Shown: in pieces, positions 1 through 6,384 of the stretch
Numbering within the stretch: position 1 is the stretch's first letter
How the letters are laid out: each line of letters opens with the position of its first letter
Origin: Zwartia sp.
GTDB taxonomy: Bacteria > Pseudomonadota > Gammaproteobacteria > Burkholderiales > Burkholderiaceae_B
Assembly: GCA_030653405.1 (NCBI GenBank)
Contig: JAURZO010000065.1
Coordinates: forward strand, 1-8,701
Direction of reading: 5' to 3'
Length of the DNA stretch: 8,701 nucleotides
Made by a program: the position numbers and the translations under genes
Notes under the pieces: model-generated
What the model was told of the DNA's origin: nothing
Databases searched by the model: none
The model's input: only the letters and a program-made list of their open reading frames with translations

Positions 1-1576
1 CAATTTCCTCGTAAAAAACACCTTTAAAGGTAGCGGGTTCATTATTGATCACGATGTCGCGCAACATACCACCTCCGGCACACGATAACGCCGCGCAGAT
101 AGGCGCCCACAACCAATGAAGATTTGCCACGATAGCGATCATGGCGCCTGCCGTGGCCAACACTGCGAACCCAATGATGTCGGCGAACAGTTTCACTTTC
201 TTAAAGATCTTACTGTTATGCAAATTCCTGTTGAACATCGTGACGATGAGTGAAACCAGAACAATGATCAAAATCCCTAGCGGGAGCGTGATATCCCGCG
301 TAAACGACAACGGATAACGATCACCACCAATCAAAATATCCCGAAGCGCGCCACCTCCCAGGCCCGAGACAAAGGCAAGCACCAGCCTTCCCCAAAGGTC
401 ATAGCCGCGATTAATCGCCTCCAAGACACCAGACAAGGCAAACGTCAGAATGCCGATCGCAAAGAACAATCCGAAATATTTGGAATGAAAGACTCTCGAC
501 ACATAATGTTTAGTGGCGGAGGTAATAGGAGAATTCACCCCGTCCTCCTGGCGCATACTGTTCCAAATTTCGTGCGTCCACAGCATGGCAGGCTCAATCT
601 TTATCGCGCCATTGATTAATGTCCTGGAGACAGCCGCCTCGTACTCTTTGAGGTTGAGTAATCCAAATTTTTCTTTGTCGTAATGAATGTCATTCAATAC
701 GTTTTCAAGCATGTGCCGTTGCTGTTCTCTATTGATATCTGGCTTAATACGGCTGAGCGTTTCAATCGCAAGGGTAGGCGAAAAGTTCACCAGATCCCAA
801 CCTTGACGAGAGGCACGCAAGAAGTGGATCAACGCATGACGAAATGACTCTGAATCAAGTCGCTCCGTCAGCACATACAGTCCGTCCTCAATGTGCGGTA
901 CAGACTTTTTGTCGGCAATCACGATGATGTCTGAGGGATCAACACCGGCGTTGATGATTTTCCAATATTCGTTGTAGTCCATCGCGGTGGCGCAAGCGAC
1001 CTTGCCCTCGATCAGATCAATGCCTCCAGACCGCTGTTCGATGAGCTCGACCTTGTCTCTAGGCACTTTAAAACGCCGCATCCATTCTTCAACGACAAGT
1101 TCGTCTCCAAGATTCCAGACTCCAACCTTTTTACCGATGAAGTCTTTCGCAGAATATATCCCTGCGCTTGAACGACACAGAATCAATAACGAACTATTCG
1201 CAAAAATCTGAGCAATATTCGTGACTGACTGTTGAGGCGTCGTATGCCGCCAGGCATTGCTAAGCCAACTCACAGCAATATCGGCGCGACCTTCCTGAAC
1301 CTCAGTAATGGGATTGATCCCTGGACCGCCCGGAATAATTTCGACCTCTAGTCCCTCCTCAGCGAAGTATTTTCTCGACTGAGCGACGTAAAAGCCAGCG
1401 AACTGCGCCTGATGATCCCACTGCAACTGAAGTCTTAATTTAGTCAGTTTGGATTCGCGCGCTTCCCCACTCGCAGGGACATCGGCATTCGCTACATTCG
1501 CAGCGCCCAGAAATAAAAACAGGATTAATCCGAAACATCGGTACAACCAAGCGCTCAAAATCCTAGTCACCCGCAT
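1..1576 (-). CDS. NMT1/THI5-like substrate-binding protein fused to a TRIC/UPF0126 channel domain (C terminus cut by the window edge)
   Basis: Reading the minus strand from ATG at 1576 gives 525 residues open to the edge; a TGA lies in frame upstream and GAGGG sits 5 nt before the ATG, which fixes the start. Residues 1-31 form a signal peptide (hydrophobic 15-26, likely cleavage ANA|D at 31/32). Residues 47-65 carry the LQW-x-x-QAQFAGFYVA signature of NMT1/THI5-type periplasmic binding proteins, a family that includes thiamine-precursor and riboflavin binders; this domain runs to about 345. From about 367 there are five membrane segments (roughly 367-388, 394-411, 428-448, 462-483, 487-505). 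They carry the duplicated GGG-x-x-RD motif of TRIC/UPF0126 proteins at 407-413 and 501-507. About two more segments should lie beyond the edge. TRIC proteins are trimeric monovalent-cation channels; the family was once called a glycine transporter domain. Ligand and role are unknown, and ligand gating of the channel is inference. Transcribed divergently from the kinase operon. Confidence 0.88.
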   Translation of the reverse strand, partial: MRVTRILSAWLYRCFGLILFLFLGAANVANADVPASGEARESKLTKLRLQLQWDHQAQFAGFYVAQSRKYFAEEGLEVEIIPGGPGINPITEVQEGRADIAVSWLSNAWRHTTPQQSVTNIAQIFANSSLLILCRSSAGIYSAKDFIGKKVGVWNLGDELVVEEWMRRFKVPRDKVELIEQRSGGIDLIEGKVACATAMDYNEYWKIINAGVDPSDIIVIADKKSVPHIEDGLYVLTERLDSESFRHALIHFLRASRQGWDLVNFSPTLAIETLSRIKPDINREQQRHMLENVLNDIHYDKEKFGLLNLKEYEAAVSRTLINGAIKIEPAMLWTHEIWNSMRQEDGVNSPITSATKHYVSRVFHSKYFGLFFAIGILTFALSGVLEAINRGYDLWGRLVLAFVSGLGGGALRDILIGGDRYPLSFTRDITLPLGILIIVLVSLIVTMFNRNLHNSKIFKKVKLFADIIGFAVLATAGAMIAIVANLHWLWAPICAALSCAGGGMLRDIVINNEPATFKGVFYEEI

Positions 1577-1898
1577 ACGGACCCTCGTCTTCGTTGTATT
1601 TCAATCACAAAAACAACCTTTCCGCAGAGCGTACACCATAAGACTTGTTTCATAGATAACAGGTACCGCAATCAATTCACACCGGTCAGATTAACAAGGA
1701 TGACTAGTAGCAATTCAATACATTTAGTTCAAATTTTTAGTATTCAAATCCATTTTTAAATCCTTATTTTTTAGCTGGATATTGAAGTATTTATGAACCT
1801 AGTACAAAAATATAAAGCTTGCCAACTCACCGTCCGAACGCAGCTGTGGACAGCGCCAACACTATGGATTTAAGAAAACCCCATGCATCGCAATAATC

Positions 1899-1920
1899 AT
1901 CCTACTAGTGTAACTAGGAT
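1899..1920. promoter_or_regulatory. Inverted repeat, candidate operator
   Basis: Outer arms ATCCTA and TAGGAT (6 bp, perfect) enclose 10 bases. A second, nested and slightly offset repeat, CTAGT-GTA-ACTAG (5-bp arms, 3-bp gap), occupies 1905-1917. The site ends about 100 bases before the kinase start codon. No poly-T tract follows and no gene ends nearby, so an operator fits better than a terminator. The binding protein is unknown; none is encoded in the window unless beyond its edges. Confidence 0.35.
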
Positions 1921-1922
1921 GA

Positions 1923-1934
1923 AAGTTATAACTT
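1923..1934. promoter_or_regulatory. Perfect 12-bp palindrome AAGTTATAACTT, candidate operator
   Basis: The 12 bases are exactly self-complementary and start 3 bases after the inverted repeat at 1899-1920. The centre contains TATAAC, close to a -10 hexamer, but no matching -35 lies at the right distance. A perfect palindrome next to an inverted repeat in a divergent promoter region suggests binding by a dimeric regulator; this is inference from sequence symmetry alone. Confidence 0.35.
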
Positions 1935-1945
1935 AAATTGGCATT

Positions 1946-1974
1946 TTGGTAATGTAAACTCTTTGGCGTATTAA
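1946..1974 (+). promoter_or_regulatory. Candidate sigma-70 promoter for the kinase operon
   Basis: TTGGTA (1946-1951) and TATTAA (1969-1974) are separated by 17 bases; each matches 4 of 6 consensus positions. Transcription would begin near 1981, giving a leader of about 43 bases before the GTG at 2024. It lies just downstream of the two symmetric sites, so a factor bound there would act from the upstream side. Weak match; in AT-rich DNA this could be chance. Confidence 0.22.
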
Positions 1975-2023
1975 GACATAACAACCAACAAATTACTGAT
2001 TCGCCATTCGAAACGACTGAAAC

Positions 2024-3976
2024 GTGCAAAAACGACAACTGTTCAATTTAAATGGGAGAGAACAATTCATTGCAGCGGGTTTCGCGTTCGCCTTGTTTTT
2101 GTTACCGCTTGTTCTTCTCATGACCCTGCGTGAGACAAACACAGTAGAAATGAGTAAACACTCGCGTGAAATGTCCTCTGCCATCACCGACATTCGAAGC
2201 TACTACAACGAAAATGTGATCGAACGCCTACAGAAGTCGGGCGGACAAGCTGTTCCATCCACACAGTTCAGAGAGGTAGAGGGGGGTATCCCGATTCCTG
2301 CCACCTTTTCCATTGAACTTGGAGAAATTTTTAATCAAGTACATCGCGACAATTCATTAGGCTATGCGTTCACATCAGATCATCCTTTTACGAATCGCAA
2401 CAGATCCCCCATGGATGCGTTTCAAACGCGCGCCCTGAATGCGTTCCGAGCCGATCCAAATCTGAAACAGTATGAAGAGTCAAAGACACCACTGATCGGT
2501 CAATATACGCACCGTTACGCGACACCGGTCATCATGCAACAAGCCTGTGTGAGTTGCCATAACAGCCATCCAAATTCAACTCGGCGCGATTGGAAATCTG
2601 GGGACATTCGCGGCATTCAGGAAATTTCTCTTACTGGTTCGGAATATAAGCTCCACGACTATCGGTATCTCATTTATTACACGGTATTCATCACTCTTTT
2701 GGCAATTGCGGCTGTGCTTGTATTTAAAAGTACTGCGGATAAGCTTCAGTCAACCAATCTAAAGCTGGCCAACGCAAAAGAAACTGAAGCCAAAATATCG
2801 AACGAATTACGCGACAAGGTACAGCAGCTTGAGCTTCTGGCGGCTGTCGCTGAAAACTCCACCTTCGGAATCAGCGTTGCCGAGACCAAAAATAATGACC
2901 TCCCCTTGGTCTACGTCAATCCAGCATTCACCAGGATCACGGGCTACACAAAACAAGACTCCATTGGTCAAAACTGTCGCTTCATGAAAGGACCTGAAAC
3001 AAGCGAAGAAGCACTCGTCGGAATACGCGAAGCACTCAGGAATAAAAGAGTCCATAGCGTTGAGCTGATTAACTATCGCAAGAATGGTCAGAAATTTTGG
3101 AATCGACTGACTCTCTTTCCTGTTGGTGGAAAACCAGAGCAGCCTGATTTCATTGTCGGCTATCAAATCGACGTCACCGCGATTCGCGAGGCCGAAAACG
3201 AACGCGAATCCATGATGGCTGAAATTCAAGAAAACCAGAAACTCGAGTCGCTGGGCATCATGGTCGCTGGAGTCGCGCACGAAATCAACAATCCTCTCGG
3301 TATTGCACTGACGGCGACCACGCATATCGCGCAAACGGCTGCTGAAATCAAACACGAACTTAGAAGAACAGGTAGCCTGAACGCTGAAGTTGAAAGCTTC
3401 TTAGAGGAAGAAGAAGACGCCTTTAACTTGATACATGAGAATCTGAAAAGAGCGGTTGCACTTGTTACCAGCTTTAAAGATGTTGCGACTGATTCGACTC
3501 AAGATACCCTTCGCCAAATTGACCTTAAGCAATATCTGAATACAACAGCGCAAACCGTTCGGCCCATACTACGAAGGGTGACCTGCGCCTTAACGATTGA
3601 AGTGAAAGACAACATCACAGCCTCGGTCCGCACAGGCTCATTTGGACAGCTGATCACCAACCTCATCGTGAATGCCACTGTTCACGCTTTTGAAGGGATC
3701 AAATCTCCCGCCATCCTAATTCATGCTGAAAAGAATGGCGATGAAATCGTCTTGAGTGTTTCCGATAACGGCAATGGAATACCCAGCAATATCTTGCCTG
3801 AGATTTTTACACCATTCTTTACATCGAAACGGGCAACCGGTGGAACCGGTCTCGGTCTCTACATCGCACGCAGAATTGCAGTGGACACTTTACACGGCTC
3901 ACTTACTGCAGAAAACAAACCAGAGGGAGGCGCGATTTTTACTTTACGTTTCCCTATTCGCACAATGCAAAGCTGA
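2024..3976 (+). CDS. Membrane histidine kinase with periplasmic c-type heme (Tll0287-like/DUF3365) and cytoplasmic LOV domains
   Basis: 650 residues starting at GTG; a TGA stop lies two codons upstream and the next in-frame ATG falls inside the first membrane helix, so GTG is the best start, though no clear Shine-Dalgarno is seen. Order: membrane helix 14-35; periplasmic Tll0287-like domain about 36-213 with covalent-heme motif CVSCH at 175-179 followed by GDIRG at 193-197; helix 214-234; coiled linker 237-272; LOV-type PAS about 272-385; kinase core 400-645. LOV residues present are N299, N317-C318-R319-F320, R335, N350, N360 and Q381; the usual Gln of NCRFLQ is Lys322. Kinase motifs: H419 in AHEINNPLG, N-box N546-N550, G1 D581-G585, F-box near 595-599, G2 GGTGLGL 606-612. 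It should autophosphorylate at H419 and pass phosphate to the regulator whose ATG follows after one base. Flavin binding and heme attachment are predicted from motifs. Confidence 0.9.
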   Translation: MQKRQLFNLNGREQFIAAGFAFALFLLPLVLLMTLRETNTVEMSKHSREMSSAITDIRSYYNENVIERLQKSGGQAVPSTQFREVEGGIPIPATFSIELGEIFNQVHRDNSLGYAFTSDHPFTNRNRSPMDAFQTRALNAFRADPNLKQYEESKTPLIGQYTHRYATPVIMQQACVSCHNSHPNSTRRDWKSGDIRGIQEISLTGSEYKLHDYRYLIYYTVFITLLAIAAVLVFKSTADKLQSTNLKLANAKETEAKISNELRDKVQQLELLAAVAENSTFGISVAETKNNDLPLVYVNPAFTRITGYTKQDSIGQNCRFMKGPETSEEALVGIREALRNKRVHSVELINYRKNGQKFWNRLTLFPVGGKPEQPDFIVGYQIDVTAIREAENERESMMAEIQENQKLESLGIMVAGVAHEINNPLGIALTATTHIAQTAAEIKHELRRTGSLNAEVESFLEEEEDAFNLIHENLKRAVALVTSFKDVATDSTQDTLRQIDLKQYLNTTAQTVRPILRRVTCALTIEVKDNITASVRTGSFGQLITNLIVNATVHAFEGIKSPAILIHAEKNGDEIVLSVSDNGNGIPSNILPEIFTPFFTSKRATGGTGLGLYIARRIAVDTLHGSLTAENKPEGGAIFTLRFPIRTMQS

Positions 3977-3977
3977 T

Positions 3978-5492
3978 ATGACAACCAACACACACACTCC
4001 TTGGCGAGTCTTGATTGTCGATGATGAACCTGGCCTACATGATGTCACCAGGCTGATTTGTCGACGGATGAAATTCAAACATAAGCCTGTCGAGTTACTC
4101 AGTGCGCACTCGGCAGCGGAGGCCATGGAAGTCCTTCAAAATAACCACGATATCGCTGTCGCGTTAGTCGACGTGATTATGGAAAATGACCATGCAGGTT
4201 TGGATCTGGTGCGAGACATCCGGCTGCACTTTCCACAACACCAAAATATGCGCATCATCTTGCGAACGGGTAATCCAGGCATGGCGCCTCAGCGTGAAGT
4301 GATTCAACATTACGACATCGATGACTACCGTGAGAAAACCGAGCTGACTGCCGATCGACTATTTACTTCGGTCTACACAGCGATTCGCGCTTACGAAACT
4401 CTCCTGACGCTGAATAAAACCGTCAATGGACTCGAGCACATCCTGAGCTCAAAAGAAGATTTGGCAGAAGACTCAAACGCGCTTGAATTGTTACGAACAC
4501 TGCTTCAGCACATCACTCAAGTTATCCACAAAATGGATTCAGGACTTGTGCTCAAAGACGGTTTCATTGCGCAGCGCGTTGAGCGAGATTACTCGTTCGC
4601 GCAAGCGTGGGGGAGTTATGCCGCATTTCAAGGCCAACCCCTCGGCTGCCTGGATGCTGATGAGGAACTTATTACCTCAATACACAATATCGCTGGCAAC
4701 ACCTTTCTCGTATCAGACAAAGGCATCGCACTTGCACTCAGCTCCCAATCAGATGTTGATTATATTTTATGGATAAAGACAGAGTCTTTATTGGGCGCGA
4801 ATACCTTACACATACTGAACCTGTTTATCCACCGATTATTACTGAGCATTGAAAATAATAAGTTACATAAAGATCTATTAGAGGCGCACCAGACTGCGCT
4901 TAACAAGCTCTGTGAAGCGATTGAAATGCGCTCCAAGGAAACTGGTCAGCACATTTACAGAATGGCCAAATACTCCAAACTTTTGGCGCAACTTTGTGGC
5001 CTATCGGCCCGTGAAGTCAACCTCATCGAAGCAACGGCTCCTCTGCATGACATTGGAAAGATCGCGACGCCTGATGCCATATTGAGCAAGCCGGGAAAAC
5101 TTGATGATGAAGAAATGAAGGAAATGCGTCTTCATGCACAACACGGCTATGACATGCTTGCCGACTCTAATAGTGAAATGCTCAAACTCGGCGCACTGGT
5201 CGCGCTGACCCATCACGAGCGCTGGGATGGCACAGGCTACCCCAACGGTACCGCTGGTGAAAACATCCCGCTTGCGGGACGAATTGTCAGCCTGGCTGAT
5301 GTGTTTGATGCATTGATGTCTCGCAGAAGCTACAAGGAATCTTTCTCATACGAGAAAACTATGGCAATCATTACAGAGAATGCTGGTAAACATTTTGATC
5401 CAAAGCTAGTCGAACTTCTCCAAAAAAATGGAGAACAATTTCTCCAAATCTTTATCGATAATCCTGATCAACCTCTCGCACTTGTGGCCTAA
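3978..5492 (+). CDS. Response regulator with REC, DUF3369 and HD-GYP cyclic-di-GMP phosphodiesterase domains
   Basis: 504 residues from the ATG one base after the kinase stop (TGA-T-ATG), which suggests translational coupling. The frame is open further upstream, to 3756, but that part lies inside the kinase ATP-binding domain in another frame and resembles nothing, while the receiver domain begins at residue 9. REC domain 9-135: acidic pair D15-D16, phospho-acceptor D65, switch T97, conserved K120. Residues about 145-300 fit DUF3369, a region found between REC and HD-GYP domains. HD-GYP domain 311-500: H325, catalytic H357-D358 with K361 (HDIGK), H412-H413-E414 and the signature DGTGYP at 417-422. 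All metal-binding and signature residues I can check are present, so it should hydrolyse cyclic-di-GMP in the cytoplasm, typically favouring motility over biofilm. It is the only response regulator in the window and the obvious partner of both kinases. No DNA-binding domain is present. Confidence 0.93.
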   Translation: MTTNTHTPWRVLIVDDEPGLHDVTRLICRRMKFKHKPVELLSAHSAAEAMEVLQNNHDIAVALVDVIMENDHAGLDLVRDIRLHFPQHQNMRIILRTGNPGMAPQREVIQHYDIDDYREKTELTADRLFTSVYTAIRAYETLLTLNKTVNGLEHILSSKEDLAEDSNALELLRTLLQHITQVIHKMDSGLVLKDGFIAQRVERDYSFAQAWGSYAAFQGQPLGCLDADEELITSIHNIAGNTFLVSDKGIALALSSQSDVDYILWIKTESLLGANTLHILNLFIHRLLLSIENNKLHKDLLEAHQTALNKLCEAIEMRSKETGQHIYRMAKYSKLLAQLCGLSAREVNLIEATAPLHDIGKIATPDAILSKPGKLDDEEMKEMRLHAQHGYDMLADSNSEMLKLGALVALTHHERWDGTGYPNGTAGENIPLAGRIVSLADVFDALMSRRSYKESFSYEKTMAIITENAGKHFDPKLVELLQKNGEQFLQIFIDNPDQPLALVA

Positions 5493-5523
5493 CGGTACAC
5501 GTACTTTTTACTTGATTCTAATC

Positions 5524-6384
5524 ATGCAGCGAACAATTAAAAAAATATTCAAACTACTCGCCATTGGCGGACTTTTTTCTTTGACGACAAGTTTTGCGCA
5601 GTCTAGCGATCCGTCTTCTGAAAAGCTCAAAATAGGTGTCGTACCAAACGTGAGCGCGCGAATTATCGCGGTCAACTATCAGCCTATGCTCGACTACTTC
5701 CGAAACGAACTCAAGCGTGAAGCGGAAGTCAGCACAGGCTCTAATTTTGCTAATTTTCACCAACGCGCGCTCAATACAGAGTTTGACCTCATGGTGACAG
5801 CACCGAACTTAGGACGTGTCGCCGAGCTTGATCATCAATGGGTACCTTTGGCGGTATTTGAACCGGGCGTCCCAGGCTTATTAGTTGGTATGAGCGGCCG
5901 AGATCATCAGCTGAGTCAATTGAAAGGAAAAAAACTTGCTCTCGCCAACCCCCAATCACTCGTTGCCCTAGTTGGGATCGATTGGCTTAAGTCTCAAGGC
6001 TATCAGGCAGGCATAGACTATCAAACGCTCGCGGTCGCCAATGATGACAGCCTGGGTGTCGTACTCAAGAGCGAAGAGGCGCCTTTTGCGATGATGAGTA
6101 TGGGTGAGTTCAACTCAAAAAGCCCAGAGATGAAAAAAATGCTCTCAGTCATCACAAAATTTGTTCAATTGCCGGGTTTTATGTTCATGGCCAGTCCTAA
6201 GCTGAGCGATGCTGAAAGAGCGAAAATGCAGCAACTCATTTTCAATTTTCCTCAATCAGAACAAGGGAAAAAATTCCTCGCTCTCAATAGTTTCACTGGC
6301 ATTGCCACTCCGACCCAAGCTCAATTCGCACTCCTTGATCAGTACGTAGAGGTCACACGTAAAGGTCTTACCGCCAAGAAATGA
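5524..6384 (+). CDS. PhnD-like periplasmic substrate-binding protein
   Basis: 286 residues. I chose ATG 5524 because it puts a clean signal peptide at the N terminus (K6-K7, hydrophobic 8-24, likely cleavage SFA|QS at 25/26); the frame is open back to 5428, inside the regulator gene. No strong Shine-Dalgarno. The mature protein begins with the phosphonate/phosphite-binding family pattern (KIGVVPN at 36-42, then QPMLDYF at 53-59) and continues to a normal length for this family (PF12974 type). It starts 31 bases after the regulator stop and overlaps the next kinase by 4 bases (ATGA), so it is clearly co-transcribed and coupled to it. No ABC permease or ATPase is in the window. Such proteins can act as ligand-loaded partners of kinase sensor domains, as TorT does for TorS and LuxP for LuxQ; that role here is inference. 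The ligand cannot be read from sequence and need not be a phosphonate. Confidence 0.87.
   Translation: MQRTIKKIFKLLAIGGLFSLTTSFAQSSDPSSEKLKIGVVPNVSARIIAVNYQPMLDYFRNELKREAEVSTGSNFANFHQRALNTEFDLMVTAPNLGRVAELDHQWVPLAVFEPGVPGLLVGMSGRDHQLSQLKGKKLALANPQSLVALVGIDWLKSQGYQAGIDYQTLAVANDDSLGVVLKSEEAPFAMMSMGEFNSKSPEMKKMLSVITKFVQLPGFMFMASPKLSDAERAKMQQLIFNFPQSEQGKKFLALNSFTGIATPTQAQFALLDQYVEVTRKGLTAKK

Larger units (their letters stand above)
1577..2023. other. Divergent intergenic control region
   Basis: These 447 bases separate two genes transcribed away from each other, so both promoters should lie here. The stretch around 1710-1820 is strongly AT-rich. The half nearest the kinase gene holds an inverted repeat and a palindrome, listed separately. 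An ACTAGTAG octamer at 1703-1710 recurs in reverse orientation inside the 1899-1920 repeat, so it may be an extra half-site; it is short enough to be chance. I found no convincing sigma-70 promoter for the minus-strand gene, no tRNA and no riboswitch-like structure. A 26-codon reading frame at 1793-1873 has no support. Confidence 0.6.

Noticed and set aside
1793..1873. 26-codon frame in the intergenic region, a possible leader peptide.
   Set aside because: No Shine-Dalgarno, no attenuator-like stem and no codon bias; expected by chance in this length of DNA.
1938..1951. TTGGCA followed by TTTTGGTA, resembling half of a sigma-54 or sigma-70 promoter.
   Set aside because: No GC element at -12 for sigma-54 and no -10 hexamer at 16-18 bases for sigma-70.
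2546..2560. CxxCH as a chance occurrence rather than a heme site.
   Set aside because: The motif sits on the predicted periplasmic side between two membrane helices, and is flanked by the NSHP and GDIRG pattern typical of Tll0287-like heme domains.
2807..3355. 182-codon open frame on the minus strand inside the first kinase.
   Set aside because: It mirrors the conserved LOV and histidine-box coding sequence and its translation shows no domain or signal; an antisense shadow.
3756..3977. N-terminal extension of the response regulator reading back into the upstream kinase gene.
   Set aside because: It overlaps the kinase ATP-binding domain in another frame and resembles nothing, while the ATG at 3978 starts nine codons before the conserved receiver core.
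5428..5523. Longer start for the PhnD-like protein inside the regulator gene.
   Set aside because: It would bury the signal peptide behind about 32 unrelated residues; ATG 5524 gives a normal signal sequence.
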